DNA of 64,000 nucleotides from Cristatella mucedo (GCA_009760855.2 WPIO01000102.1:250001-314000), one strand, 5' to 3'. Shown: positions 18,299 to 28,365, counted from the first letter of the stretch. Notes: generated by a model not told the origin, from the letters alone. Numbers and translations: made by a program.

Positions 18299-18608
18299 AT
18301 CAAAATAAATAACAATTATTGGGTCATCACGAAGTTAAGAATATAAAAATCAACCCTCATAATAAAAGATGTATTATTTATTTTTTGCATAATGTTTTTT
18401 TGAATCGCATGATGCGTCAAAATGCACGCTACATTTACTGCGCTCACAATGTGACTAAATCATTAATTTTATGGACTAATTTATTTTCAACAATCCATCT
18501 ATAATAAATATGTCATAATGTTATTTCGCAGTAAAATGGCATCATGAGGCAATTTTAAGTAAGCACTAACTGTAAAGAAAAAGAAAGATAAGCCAAAGCT
18601 TATTGTAA
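18299..18608. other. Spacer between ftsQ end and sdhA start
   Basis: These 310 bases hold the presumed sdhA promoter region. No gene is supported: a 61-residue plus-strand frame here has no recognisable features. Confidence 0.4.
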
Positions 18609-19451
18609 TTATCTGATAAAAAGCTTATTAGGAACACGCAAATCTACGTAAACTATCTTATTAAAATCAGAAAAAATACGAATTCTTTGATCCATTTTAA
18701 TTAAAAAATCTATTGCAGCTCGCCAATTTTTAGCTGGCAATTTTACCAGCAATCCGTTTTTAAATTCCAAATTCCATCTACGATCAGAAACAAAAGTTGC
18801 AACTTTTATGTAGTCATTTAAACGGGCATAGTGCAAATATCTGTATAGAGTTAAAAAATCCTCATAATAATTAATATTATAAACCTTTATAAGATCTTTG
18901 ATTCGATTGGAAAATGAACCTATGTCGCTAATTTCGCCGTTGGAATCTAGCAACAAAAGCTCCCTACTGTGATGGGAATGAACCGAGGCGATAAGATCTC
19001 TTTCCTTTACTTGTACTATTATTTTTTTTGCAGCAGGAACTCTATTAATTGTAATATTTTGCACTAGCTGAAGCTTTTTCATGTCTTCTGACATTTCTCT
19101 GACGCTATTTTTAAATGCAACATTTCCTCCATTATCCACAAAATAAAGATAAGGAATTAAATCTTCCTCCCGCAATCTCCGCAAGCCAGCAAACTCTATT
19201 TTTTCTATTGGAGAATTCATAATTCCTGCCAAATCTTGCAATTTAGATCTAGTGGAAACATAAACAAACTTATAAGATTCCGCAACCTCATACCAAATAG
19301 CATGAATATCCTCGCGAAAAAAATAGCACAAAAAAAATATCGATGCAGTAAAAAAAATATTTACAAATCTATTGAAAGCAGCCCTAAAAAACCTAGCATC
19401 TCTGCGAAGTTTTATAATCTCAACGGCTGAAATAACTTGCTCCGCTGGCAT
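18609..19451 (-). CDS. ftsQ: Cell division protein FtsQ
   Basis: A bitopic division protein that links the FtsBL complex to the divisome. It has a basic cytoplasmic N-terminus, one membrane segment (FVNIFFTASIFFLCYFF) and a POTRA domain starting IEKIEFAGLRRLREEDLIPYL. A beta domain with DSNGEISDIGSF and YVDLRVPNKLFI at the end follows. The frame is open to 19505, but that would overlap the ddl stop by 47 bases. The internal ATG at 19449-19451 (MPAEQVISAVE) lies eight bases after ddl and is the better start, giving 280 residues. The ddl-ftsQ order is the classical dcw arrangement; ftsA does not follow. Confidence 0.88.
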   Translation of the reverse strand: MPAEQVISAVEIIKLRRDARFFRAAFNRFVNIFFTASIFFLCYFFREDIHAIWYEVAESYKFVYVSTRSKLQDLAGIMNSPIEKIEFAGLRRLREEDLIPYLYFVDNGGNVAFKNSVREMSEDMKKLQLVQNITINRVPAAKKIIVQVKERDLIASVHSHHSRELLLLDSNGEISDIGSFSNRIKDLIKVYNINYYEDFLTLYRYLHYARLNDYIKVATFVSDRRWNLEFKNGLLVKLPAKNWRAAIDFLIKMDQRIRIFSDFNKIVYVDLRVPNKLFIR

Positions 19452-19458
19452 GGAAAAC

Positions 19459-20433
19459 TTACTGTTGATACTTAGCAGAAAGCAATAGTTGCCCAACCAT
19501 ATCATTGTAGCTTACTCCCCTTAAACCAAACATTATCGGGGTCATGGATTGCTCGGATATTCCTGGATTAATATTTATTTCTAATCCAAAAATCTGCCCA
19601 TCTTCACGCACCTTAAATTCAACCCTAGATATAGAATTACATCCGATGGCATTGTGTACTTTTTCCGCAACCGATTGTAGCTGATCTTTTAAATTTACAT
19701 CCATCTCTGGATCAAAAATATGAGGACATCTGTCCATATATTTATCATCAAAACTAAAAATATCTCCAGAAAAATCAACACGAATAATGCCCATTGATTT
19801 ATTGTTTAAAATAGGAGCCTGATATTCTGGACCAGAGATAAACTCTTCAATCATAAAATCATGAAAATAAAATTTATTTTCCGGAATCTTGTTATTCCAA
19901 TCAATCTGACTTTCAAGAGAAAATTTTATCACATTGTCACTTGATCCACTGGCAACAGGCTTTAATATAAAATTTTTAACCGCCGGCATTGAATGTTTCA
20001 ATTTTTCCACATACAAACCATTGTAAAGCTCTTCTTTGGTAACTCTAATAAAAGAAGCGACATTGATACCAGCCTCGAGGAAAAATTTTTTAGTTAAAAT
20101 TTTATTCATTGTAATCCGAGAAGCCTCATATCCTGAATGGGTGTAGGGAATTTGTTTGCGATCTAAAATTAAAGATAGAATGCCATCCTCACCAAGATAT
20201 CCATGAGTTGCATTAAACGCAACATCGGCATTTATTTGATCAAAAACACCAGATATAGAGCCCAGTGACAAGGGAATTAATTCAATATTTGTATAGCCTA
20301 AATTACGCAATGCCCTCTCTACGGAGGTTGAGCTTCTAATAGATATTGGCCATTCATACTCACCGCCGCCATAAATCAAAGCTATCTTCAATTCCGATGC
20401 TGCTTTTGTTGGAATAAATTGCTGCAAGGTCAT
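19459..20433 (-). CDS. ddl: D-alanine--D-alanine ligase
   Basis: A 324-residue ATP-grasp ligase that makes the D-Ala-D-Ala dipeptide for peptidoglycan. Visible family motifs are ALIYGGGEYEWPIS at the N-terminus, FNATHGYLGEDG and IPYTHSGYEASRITMNK. The ATP-binding loop is KPVASGSSDNVIKF, and the metal-binding LEININPGISEQSM is near the end. Length is normal. It is followed by ftsQ with eight bases between, as in the division/cell wall cluster. Confidence 0.95.
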   Translation of the reverse strand: MTLQQFIPTKAASELKIALIYGGGEYEWPISIRSSTSVERALRNLGYTNIELIPLSLGSISGVFDQINADVAFNATHGYLGEDGILSLILDRKQIPYTHSGYEASRITMNKILTKKFFLEAGINVASFIRVTKEELYNGLYVEKLKHSMPAVKNFILKPVASGSSDNVIKFSLESQIDWNNKIPENKFYFHDFMIEEFISGPEYQAPILNNKSMGIIRVDFSGDIFSFDDKYMDRCPHIFDPEMDVNLKDQLQSVAEKVHNAIGCNSISRVEFKVREDGQIFGLEININPGISEQSMTPIMFGLRGVSYNDMVGQLLLSAKYQQ

Positions 20434-20667
20434 ATTTATAAAATATCAATCAATTAACATTCACTTCGCATCGCAATTTTATAACGATTATTATTGTCAA
20501 TAAAAATATCAATTAACTCAACAAATATCAATGAACATTATCTAAGCGACAACCAACATAGGAGCAACAATACACGCACAATCATCAAATAAAATAAAGC
20601 CAAGCTTGCTTTTAATATACAGTGCAAAAAAACACTGCAGAGCAATTATTGTGATTTTCACTTAACT

Positions 20668-23256
20668 ATGTCCATAAATCATAGCAATAACAAGAATAAA
20701 TCTCATGCTGAAAGTACTGAAAATAAGGATCGCTTTTCTTGCAATGATAGTGAAAAAGCCAACACTAAAGATGTTGAATTTAAAAAAGTAGGATTTTTCA
20801 GCTTCCTGCTTGATCTGTGTTTGATTGTATTTTTTTGCAGCACTTTGGCTGCTTCGGTTTTAATATATTACTATAAAAAAGCAACAGAAAATCTTCCATC
20901 TTACGAGAAAATTTTAAACTACAAGCCATCAGAATCAACGTTTATTTACAGCAAAGAAGGTGCAAAAATAGCTGAATTTGCTGAAGAGCATAGGGTTTAT
21001 GTGCCAATATCCGCAGTACCACAGCAATTAATAAATGCTTTTATTGCCGCAGAAGATAAAAATTTTTACACCAATAGAGGTATAGATTTTGATGGCATTA
21101 TGAGGGCGGCTTGGAAAAATATTCAAGTATTATTAAGGGGTAATAAGGAAAGATATTCTGGAGCTTCAACAATAACTCAGCAGGTTGTGCGCAATGTGCT
21201 CCTTTCCCCCCAGCGAACCATTGATAGAAAAATTAAAGAATTTGTACTTTCGCGCAAGCTTAGCACAATAATGGCTAAAGATAAAATCTTGGAAATATAT
21301 CTTAATCACATATATCTAGGCTCTAGGGCTTACGGAATAGTCGCTGCATCGCATCAATATTTTAACAAAGAAATCGCCAATCTTGGTCTTTCGGAAATAG
21401 CCCTTCTAGCCTCATTGCCAAAGGCACCATCAGCTCTAGACCCCAGCAAAAACCCAACTAGGGCCACGGAAAGAAGAAATTGGGTTTTAAGTAGAATGTA
21501 CAACGATGGCTTTATAACGCAAGAGCAAATGAAATCTGCCCAGCAAGAAAAAATCACTCTTTCCTCCAAGAAGAAACACTATCTTGGCTGGTCTTTTGTG
21601 GATTATGTGAAAAAGAAAATAACCGATAGCGGCATTCCAGAGGAACGGCTATCTTCAGGAGGTCTAAGAATTCACACAACCATGAATAGCAAGTGGCAAA
21701 AAATAGCACAAGAGGCACTGGATAATGGATTGCAAAAATTTGATCAAAGAAGGGGCTACAGAGGGCCAATCCAGAGAGTTAAAATTGAAAAAAACGCAAA
21801 AAAAGAAGATTTGTTACTAATATTAAAAAACATAGAAAAGCCTGAAAAAATAAAATATCAAAAACTTGCTTTAGTATTGCAGGCAGAATCAGATAGGCTT
21901 CAAATTATTGTGGAGGATGGGTTTTACGGCACAATATTAATGAAAGACATGAATTTTCCGGACTTAGTAACTCCAGAAAATAAAACAAAATATAAATTTA
22001 TCCACGGTGATGTAATTTTGACAGAAAGAGTTGCTCCTGAAAAACTACAAGACGAAAGCTATGCTGGCCATAAAAACTACTACCAATTACAACAAATTCC
22101 TCAGGTTGAGGGTGGCGTAGTTATTATGTCAAACAGCGGAGAGTTAAAAGCAATGGTTGGGGGATATGCAGATCTACCCGGCATATTTAATAGAACCTAT
22201 CAGGCAAATAGACAACCAGGATCATCAATAAAACCATTTGTTTATATAGCGGCTCTGGAAAGTGGTCTGGCTCCGAATGAAATTTTTATGGATTCTGAAA
22301 TGTATTTCAGCTTGGGAGGTGGAAAGGTTTGGACTCCAAAAAACCACAACAATAGATATCTTGGTCCCGTTACCTTAAGAATGGGGCTTGAATCGTCAAT
22401 TAATACCGTTACTATCAGAATTGCCGATTCTATTGGCATTGGCAAGGTATTAAATATGTTTAAAAGATTTGATGTGATAAAATATGCCCAACCAAATCTT
22501 AGCGTTGCTCTTGGTAGCGGAGAAACAACATTATTAAATCTAGCAAGAGCCTATGCAGTTATAGCGAATTATGGCATAGATGTAAGACCATTTGCTATTG
22601 ATAAAATTATAGATAGAAATAATAATTCTTTACAATTTACCGAGCCCGATGAAAGAGATTTGGATAAAAATAAAATATTGGCAAAAAATGAAAATGAAAA
22701 TCTAGAGGAAGATGGTTGGGTTACGAGCAAGGAAAAAAGCGAAAACCCCATCTTTAATAAAAAACAAATAATAGACAAACAAGTTGCATATCAGGCAATA
22801 TCTCTAATGCAGGGAACTTTTTTGAGAGGCACGGCATCAGGCAAAGCAAAGGACTTGCAAATTCCACTAGCCGGCAAAACCGGCACAAGTCAGGGTGGCA
22901 GAGATTTGTGGTTTGTGGGGTTTTCTCCAGAAATAGTGGTAGCAATATATGTTGGCTATGACATTCCAATAGAAATAAAAGAATATGGTGCAACTGCTGC
23001 TTTGCCAATTTTTATTGATATTATCAAAAAACTTCAACCAGAATTGAAAACTGAAGAATTTCCAATTCCTGATGGAATAAAATTTATTAAAATAAACAGA
23101 AAAAGTGGACAGCAAACAAATGATCCAATAGGTAATAATGTAATTTATGAAGTATTTAAGGCTGGAGATAAAATTGGAACACCGCCGCCATTGCAAGAAG
23201 AATCAAAGATCGATGACTCAACATCAATGCAAAATCTGCTTGAAGATATTTATTAA
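20668..23256 (+). CDS. mrcA: Class A penicillin-binding protein 1A
   Basis: An 862-residue bifunctional peptidoglycan synthase. A basic cytoplasmic tail of about 42 residues precedes the membrane anchor (about 43-70). The glycosyltransferase motifs are EDKNFYTNRGID, GASTITQQVVRN, RKIKEFVLSRKLS and KILEIYLNHIYLG. The transpeptidase has the active-site SSIK in RQPGSSIKPFVYIA, SSIN as the SxN motif, and KTGTSQGGRDLWFVGF. An OB-like insertion lies between the two domains. Its presence with ddl, murI and dapE shows that the cell still makes peptidoglycan. It overlaps nothing, and birA starts 17 bases later. Confidence 0.96.
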   Translation: MSINHSNNKNKSHAESTENKDRFSCNDSEKANTKDVEFKKVGFFSFLLDLCLIVFFCSTLAASVLIYYYKKATENLPSYEKILNYKPSESTFIYSKEGAKIAEFAEEHRVYVPISAVPQQLINAFIAAEDKNFYTNRGIDFDGIMRAAWKNIQVLLRGNKERYSGASTITQQVVRNVLLSPQRTIDRKIKEFVLSRKLSTIMAKDKILEIYLNHIYLGSRAYGIVAASHQYFNKEIANLGLSEIALLASLPKAPSALDPSKNPTRATERRNWVLSRMYNDGFITQEQMKSAQQEKITLSSKKKHYLGWSFVDYVKKKITDSGIPEERLSSGGLRIHTTMNSKWQKIAQEALDNGLQKFDQRRGYRGPIQRVKIEKNAKKEDLLLILKNIEKPEKIKYQKLALVLQAESDRLQIIVEDGFYGTILMKDMNFPDLVTPENKTKYKFIHGDVILTERVAPEKLQDESYAGHKNYYQLQQIPQVEGGVVIMSNSGELKAMVGGYADLPGIFNRTYQANRQPGSSIKPFVYIAALESGLAPNEIFMDSEMYFSLGGGKVWTPKNHNNRYLGPVTLRMGLESSINTVTIRIADSIGIGKVLNMFKRFDVIKYAQPNLSVALGSGETTLLNLARAYAVIANYGIDVRPFAIDKIIDRNNNSLQFTEPDERDLDKNKILAKNENENLEEDGWVTSKEKSENPIFNKKQIIDKQVAYQAISLMQGTFLRGTASGKAKDLQIPLAGKTGTSQGGRDLWFVGFSPEIVVAIYVGYDIPIEIKEYGATAALPIFIDIIKKLQPELKTEEFPIPDGIKFIKINRKSGQQTNDPIGNNVIYEVFKAGDKIGTPPPLQEESKIDDSTSMQNLLEDIY

Positions 23257-23272
23257 TGCAGTAAAAAAATAT

Positions 23273-23989
23273 ATGAAAGGCATTATATACCTGAAAAGCA
23301 CAACCAGCACACAAGATGAAGCCAGAAAATATATTGAAAAAACAAACCATATCAATGAAAATGTGGTTTTTTTGGCAGAAAGACAAACAAACGGCAGAGG
23401 AAGAAATGGCAATGCTTGGATTGATGATGGAGTGGGAAATTTTTTTTGCTCCATCATAGTATCTAAAATTTCCGCCATTAGTTATAATATTTTTCCTTTA
23501 TTTGTTGGCCTTTGTGTTTTAGAATCTCTAGAGAGTCTGCAACTTACAAAAGATGAGATTAAATTAAAATGGCCCAATGATATAATAATTGCAAACAAAA
23601 AAGTTGGCGGAATCATTGTGGAAGAATCTTGCGATAAATTGATTATAGGAATTGGGCTTAATAGCCATAAAAAACCAGAATTTTACAACGAGCATTCTCT
23701 AGAAACAGATGCCATAATACATCACGAATCCTCTAAAATACAAATGATCGAAAATAATAAAAAAATAGCCATAATAATATCTGAAAAAATATCTAATTTT
23801 TACAACGAAACGGCCGAAAATATTACTGAAAAATATAATAAAAAAGCTTGGAAAGTGGGAATGGCTATTAACATTACCTTAATAAGTGGTGAGGTTGTGT
23901 ATGGTATTTTTAAAGGTGTCAAAAACAATGGAAACATCATTCTTGGCGATCAACTAATTGATGTTGGCAGCGTGTTAAAGTTAAGATGA
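23273..23989 (+). CDS. birA: Biotin--protein ligase (no DNA-binding domain)
   Basis: A 238-residue biotin protein ligase that attaches biotin to the carrier protein of acetyl-CoA carboxylase. The motifs GRGRNGNAW (residues 41-49) and KLKWPNDI with KVGGIIVEE are present, as is the C-terminal SH3-like part ending ILGDQLIDVGSVLKLR. The N-terminal helix-turn-helix repressor domain of E. coli BirA is absent, as in most alphaproteobacteria. The frame is open back to 23147 inside the PBP gene, but the ATG at 23273 starts directly at the catalytic domain (MKGIIYLKSTTSTQDEA) and is the likely start. It uses TGA as stop. Confidence 0.92.
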   Translation: MKGIIYLKSTTSTQDEARKYIEKTNHINENVVFLAERQTNGRGRNGNAWIDDGVGNFFCSIIVSKISAISYNIFPLFVGLCVLESLESLQLTKDEIKLKWPNDIIIANKKVGGIIVEESCDKLIIGIGLNSHKKPEFYNEHSLETDAIIHHESSKIQMIENNKKIAIIISEKISNFYNETAENITEKYNKKAWKVGMAINITLISGEVVYGIFKGVKNNGNIILGDQLIDVGSVLKLR

Positions 23990-25154
23990 GGCAAATTATA
24001 TTATTTTTACGGATCTGGCAAGCACGACAATGTAATTCTGTTGAAAAATTAATGGACTTTTTGTCGGCCAATTTCAGTTAATATGATTATGACATCTCGT
24101 ATGTTTTTATTGATGCATGGATTGGCATGCAAATATGATTATTGATGGCAAATATATTGACATTATGCCCATTGCGACTCAGATTGGTTTTTTCAGAAAA
24201 TAATAATAAAAAAAAGATTCTTCGACCTTAATTCAATAAAATCTTTGCAACAACAATCATCCATTTAGCAATATTGATTAAAAATAAACTTCTAAATCAA
24301 TTTTATTTTTTGACGCAAAAAACAATTATATAGGCAATATGATATATCCATCAATGAACAAAAATCACCCCCAGATAAAAATTACAAAAAACATAAATTT
24401 GAATGTTAAATTCTATTCAAGGTTAAAATAAAGTGCCAGAAAGAGAAAAAATTGCACAAAATAATCCATGCCAATAAATGAATCAATACACCTGCAATGC
24501 GAAAAAATACGAACAATAACCATAAGTAAAAAACGCCATAAAATTTATTATCTGCAAACTTGAGTGAGAGCAATTCAAAGTCATAAATGCAAAAAATTGC
24601 CAAACAGCATATTGCATCACGGAAAAAGAACGCCCTTCATAGCCAATCAAAATGACCACCAATTTTGCAACCTGCACAATATATCTTTGCCAAAAAGGAT
24701 AATGACAATGCATAAGATAGATCATTATTGGCGGAACTGTATCTGTGCTAAAAATTATTATAAATTACAACTTTTACATTTCAAAAAAAATTAGTCAAAT
24801 CTTCTTGGTGAATCAAAATAAGAAAAATGTATTAATTACATCCAGCCTACAGTTAAAGGCATATTCTCTATTACGGTTCTATTACGGTTCTATGAGGCAA
24901 ATTTGATGCGAATGTAGTGATATCTATCTTCAATTAAGATATATAGCAAATGTTGTGGCTAGATATTTAAACATTAAGATATCCAATATTTTTTATTGTC
25001 ATGCCGTACGTAATGGATCTTTATTTTCAGCTTTATGTGAGTTTTTTGATATTGGCCCTCCCGCAGGCTATTAGTCTAAAGAATTTTATAGATATATTGC
25101 TATAATATGTAAAAATATCAAAATCTGGCACGAATATTAAAAGTCTAAGCAAAA
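23990..25154. other. 1.2-kb non-coding stretch, possibly a decayed membrane gene
   Basis: No intact gene is supported. Two overlapping minus-strand frames within 24406-24725 encode runs of Trp, Phe and Leu and might be frameshifted remains of a membrane protein, but I cannot name one. A short direct repeat of TCTATTACGGT occurs near 24867-24893. The 3' part (24920-25100) is mildly similar to the sequence after tRNA-Ser at about 26350-26420. Confidence 0.4.
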
Positions 25155-25346
25155 ATGACTCGTAACAATGGTAATATTTATTTGCCAATTGTGTTAAATT
25201 GTTGTAGATTTTGTAACTCCAAAAACTTAATTAAAAAAGCTTTTACCAACAACAATCAAAAGTATTTTTGCAAATATTGTAAAGGTTATCAAAGACTGAA
25301 GATAAAAGAATCTTATATGATAATAAAAACACTAAAATTAGCTTAA
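25155..25346 (+). pseudogene. IS1-like InsA N-terminal fragment (zinc-ribbon)
   Basis: A 63-residue frame contains CCRFCNSKN and then QKYFCKYCKGYQ, that is CxxC spaced about 20 residues from CxxC. This is the zinc ribbon that begins InsA of IS1-family elements. The frame stops after 63 residues, and no catalytic transposase part follows, so it is a fragment. From 25189 on the sequence is repeated at 59712, where more of the element survives. Confidence 0.6.
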
Positions 25347-25417
25347 AATTAAGGTAAGGCAAATTGCAAAACCTTAATTCTTCTTGAGGGTAAAAATTTA
25401 CTATCAAAAAATCAAAA
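25189..25417 (+). repeat. Repeat A, copy 1 (229 bp, IS1-like 5' part)
   Basis: This segment is repeated in direct orientation at 59712-59940, with near identity over 229 bases beginning TTGTGTTAAATTGTTG and ending ATCAAAA. The flanks differ sharply on both sides. It covers the zinc-ribbon fragment and about 70 bases after its stop. Confidence 0.9.
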
Positions 25418-25534
25418 CCAGCATTATCGTTATGTCAGATTTTATCACATTAAAAACAACAGCCCATCCAAAAAAACAATATCAAGCGATGCATTTGGCT
25501 TTTTGCGAATGAGAAAGAAAGTGGAAGACGTTTG

Positions 25535-26158
25535 TTAATTTGATTTATCATGAATTAAAATTTCAGTCCATTCTTCCACAAGATTTTTTAAATAATTATA
25601 ATATATTTCACACAATTCTAAGATATTTTTATTAGAAATATCTTGACCTAAATGTGTTTTAGGAGAATTTTCTATCGAAATTTCAATTATTGATTCAAAT
25701 TTATCTGTAGCGGGAATTAAATCCTGCTCTTTTGTTCCTTTTTTTATAAGATAATAACTACCATCTGCTCGCAAAACTGTGCTATGTGGTTCATTTGGCC
25801 TATCTATCAAATCAGTTTCAGTATCAAATGAAAAAAGACGCCGACAAAAAGACAGACCGTTTATTCCTTGGTGTACAACTTTATTTCTTGTATCCTTAAA
25901 ATATTTACATAATTCATCATTTTGCATCTCTTTTTCTTTTTTGCTATACCAACTTTTAAATTTTGCATTATCGGGATATTCTTTACCCTTATATTCTGCC
26001 TTAAGAGTGTTGCCAACATTTATGGCCGCATTAACAAATGCTGCAAAGTTTATTTTAAGCTTTGCAGCATGAGTATATTTCTTCATATCATTTAAATGAT
26101 AAATGCATTCATGCAAAATGCCTTTTGCGTTGGGTGTAGATATATTTTTTAAATTCAT
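25535..26158 (-). CDS. Possible HEPN-domain protein
   Basis: The protein has 207 residues if it starts at the ATG at 26158 (MNLKNISTPNAKG). An ATG at 26173 is also possible, and the frame is open further back into tRNA-Ser antisense, which cannot be the real start. The sequence looks helical, and FKDTRNKVVHQGI near residue 91 fits the Rx4H signature of HEPN domains (Arg91, His96). Many HEPN proteins are RNases of toxin-antitoxin, Abi or CRISPR systems; others are non-catalytic. No partner nucleotidyltransferase (MNT) or antitoxin frame is visible next to it. It sits between repeat A and tRNA-Ser, so it may have arrived with mobile DNA. The HEPN call rests on one motif and general helix character. 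Confidence 0.5.
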   Translation of the reverse strand: MNLKNISTPNAKGILHECIYHLNDMKKYTHAAKLKINFAAFVNAAINVGNTLKAEYKGKEYPDNAKFKSWYSKKEKEMQNDELCKYFKDTRNKVVHQGINGLSFCRRLFSFDTETDLIDRPNEPHSTVLRADGSYYLIKKGTKEQDLIPATDKFESIIEISIENSPKTHLGQDISNKNILELCEIYYNYLKNLVEEWTEILIHDKSN

Positions 26159-26193
26159 TTTGACATTTATCATTTTTTTATTTAAAACAACAC

Positions 26194-26283
26194 TGGCGGA
26201 GAGGGGGGGATTCGAACCCCCGATATAGTTACCCATATGCACGCGTTCCAGGCGTGTACTTTAAACCGCTCAGCCACCTCTCC
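26194..26283 (-). tRNA. tRNA-Ser: tRNA-Ser (anticodon GGA), copy 1
   Basis: A 90-base type II tRNA with encoded CCA. The acceptor stem pairs GGAGAGG with CCTCTCC, the T arm carries GGTTCGAATCC, and a long variable arm is present. The anticodon loop CTGGAAC gives GGA, which reads UCC and UCU serine codons. The D stem closes with a G10-U25 wobble, which in copy 2 becomes A10-U25. The gene lies antisense to the open upstream extension of the HEPN-like frame. Confidence 0.95.
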
Positions 26284-26589
26284 ACAGGCTGCTTACTATC
26301 TTGCTTGTAAAATAATAGTCAACATAAAGTTAAAAAATGGACCCAACATCTCAATATATCTCTCTAGTGATAAATAAATAGCAAATATTGTATCTAGCAT
26401 AGTTGTTTAATATAAAAAATTTTACCAAAAAACACCAAGCAAATAACTTCGCAGTAAAAAATCATACAATTTTAGATTAAAATTACCCAACATGCAAATC
26501 AAAATTACGAGTTTTAATTGCAAAAATACCTTGCTTTTTCCACTTTCCAATTAAACACATTCACAATAACTACAAAATAACTTCAAGAA
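26284..26589. other. Spacer between tRNA-Ser and recJ
   Basis: These 306 bases hold the tRNA promoter on the minus strand. The remainder is AT-rich with no gene; it must contain the recJ promoter, but no convincing box stands out. Confidence 0.4.
26295..26322 (-). promoter_or_regulatory. Probable promoter of tRNA-Ser copy 1
   Basis: On the minus strand TTGACT (26317-26322) and GATAGT (26295-26300) are separated by 16 bases, placing the start about five bases before the tRNA. The -35 box matches five of six consensus positions and is conserved in copy 2. The -10 box is weaker (four of six) than the TATATT of copy 2. Confidence 0.5.
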
Positions 26590-28365
26590 ATGCAAAATAT
26601 TTTAAACGAAAAACCATCCGTCAATGGCAATTTTTGGAGCCTAAAACCTATAAATCAGGGTTTGTATTCTGATCTTATGGCACAATTTGAGCTTTCGGAA
26701 TTTGTCGCCACTACCTTAGCTCGCAGAGATGATATTAATTTGGAAAATTTTAACAATTTTTTAGATCCAAAAATCAAAAACTTAATGCCCAGTCCATTTG
26801 TTTTACAGGATATGGAAAAGGCCGTAGCGAGAATTTTAAAAGCAATCGAGCAAAAACAAAAAATCGTTCTATTTTCAGATTATGATGTTGATGGAGCCTG
26901 CTCTGCTGCAGTAATGTATCATTTTTTGAAGGCCTGCAACACAGAAGCCAAAGTATATATTCCAGATAGAATCTCTGAAGGATATGGACCTAATACCAAA
27001 GCTTTAACACAACTAAGAGAAGAAGGATATGAATTAGTTATAACTTTAGATTGTGGAACAGTGGCATTTGATCCGTTAAGCAATGCCGCAAGTCAAGGAC
27101 TGGAATCTATAGTTATAGACCATCACTTCGGAACAAAAGAATTGCCAAAATCTATAGCAATAATCAATCCCAACAGAGTGGATGACAAAAGTGGGCTACA
27201 ATATCTTTGTGGAGCTGGTGTGGCATGGTTTTTCTGCGTTGCCATTTCTTCCAAAATGCCAAATCATGAAGAGCTAAAAAAACACATTATGTCTCTGTTA
27301 GATCTTGTAGCCTTGGCTACAGTATGCGATGTGGTTCCTTTAATTGGTATAAATCGAGCCTTTGTTAGACAGGGCATTAAAATAATAGAAGAAAGGGGGA
27401 GAGTTGGCATTAGGGCCATGCTAGAAACAGCACAAATATCTGAAAAAATCACCGTAAGTCATCTTGGATTTTTGTTGGGACCCATGATTAACGCTGGCGG
27501 TAGAATTGGCAAATCTACCATGGCGGCAAATCTGCTTTGCAGCAATAACTATCAAAGTGCAATTTTATTGGCGGCAGAACTTTACGAACTAAATCAGCAG
27601 AGAAAAGAAATAGAGCAAGAAATGGTAAAAGGGGCCGTTGAAATGATAGAAAGTCAAAATCTCGATACTGAAAGTCCAATTTTTGTCTACTCTAAAGAGT
27701 GGCATCAAGGTATTATAGGAATAGTGGCATCCAGAATTAAAGATCGCTATTACTTACCAACAATTATTGGCAGCTTAGTAGAAGATTGCGAAACAAAGCA
27801 ACAGGTCATAAAGGCATCATGCAGATCTATTGTTGGCATAAATATTGGCGCCATAATAACGGAAGCTGTTCAGCAAAATATTTTATTAAAAGGTGGCGGA
27901 CACGCAATGGCAGGTGGCTTTACCATTTTGCTTAGCAGGGCTGATGATTTTCGCAATTTCATCAAACAAAAAACATTGGAAATATTAGCAGAATGTCGCA
28001 AATTTAAAATTCTAACCATAGATAAATGCCTAGCTGCAGAGGCGGTAAACGCAAAATTACTGCAAGAATTGGATCAACTACAACCCTTTGGTGCCGGCCA
28101 CACCAATCCGGTATTTGTATTAAAAAATCTAACCATTATTGGTAATAAAATTTTAAAAGAATCTCACATTCGCACAAGTTTTAGATGCAAATATTCTGGA
28201 TTAAAAATAGACGCCATATCATTCCGCAGTGTAGACACCAAACTTGGAGATGCCTTGCTGCAAAATATAGGTAAAAATGTTGGACTGGCATGCAATATAG
28301 AGGGCAAAATGTTTCGCGACATGCCCCAAGCAAGTGTCAATATTATAGATATAACTATAGAGTAA
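26590..28365 (+). CDS. recJ: Single-stranded-DNA-specific exonuclease RecJ
   Basis: A 591-residue DHH-family 5'-3' exonuclease used in recombination and mismatch repair. Catalytic motifs are visible: FSDYDVDGACSAA (motif I), LDCGTVAFDPL (II), VIDHHFG (III, DHH) and INPNRVDD. The DHHA1 domain contains GGGHAMAGGFT, and the C-terminal OB-fold part contains LQPFGAGHTNPVFVL. Length is normal. In Rickettsiales RecJ acts with RecF-pathway proteins such as RecR, also present in this window. Confidence 0.95.
   Translation: MQNILNEKPSVNGNFWSLKPINQGLYSDLMAQFELSEFVATTLARRDDINLENFNNFLDPKIKNLMPSPFVLQDMEKAVARILKAIEQKQKIVLFSDYDVDGACSAAVMYHFLKACNTEAKVYIPDRISEGYGPNTKALTQLREEGYELVITLDCGTVAFDPLSNAASQGLESIVIDHHFGTKELPKSIAIINPNRVDDKSGLQYLCGAGVAWFFCVAISSKMPNHEELKKHIMSLLDLVALATVCDVVPLIGINRAFVRQGIKIIEERGRVGIRAMLETAQISEKITVSHLGFLLGPMINAGGRIGKSTMAANLLCSNNYQSAILLAAELYELNQQRKEIEQEMVKGAVEMIESQNLDTESPIFVYSKEWHQGIIGIVASRIKDRYYLPTIIGSLVEDCETKQQVIKASCRSIVGINIGAIITEAVQQNILLKGGGHAMAGGFTILLSRADDFRNFIKQKTLEILAECRKFKILTIDKCLAAEAVNAKLLQELDQLQPFGAGHTNPVFVLKNLTIIGNKILKESHIRTSFRCKYSGLKIDAISFRSVDTKLGDALLQNIGKNVGLACNIEGKMFRDMPQASVNIIDITIE

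Larger units (their letters stand above)
26161..26350. repeat. Repeat B, copy 1 (tRNA-Ser and flanks)
   Basis: These 190 bases recur in the same orientation at 59481-59670. They cover the whole tRNA-Ser gene, about 33 bases on its 3' side and about 67 on its 5' side. The copies agree except for one base inside the tRNA, a few bases in the A-run, and a divergent block at about 26290-26310 that corresponds to the -10 region and spacer of the promoter. Confidence 0.92.

Noticed and set aside
18319-18504. 61-residue plus-strand frame
   Set aside because: No recognisable features; it lies in the sdhA upstream region.
24406-24725. Two overlapping minus-strand frames rich in Trp/Phe
   Set aside because: They might be a frameshifted membrane gene, but I could not match any family, so I list the region only as spacer.
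26159-26242. N-terminal extension of the HEPN-like frame
   Set aside because: The extension is antisense to tRNA-Ser; the ATG at 26158 gives a sensible start outside the tRNA.
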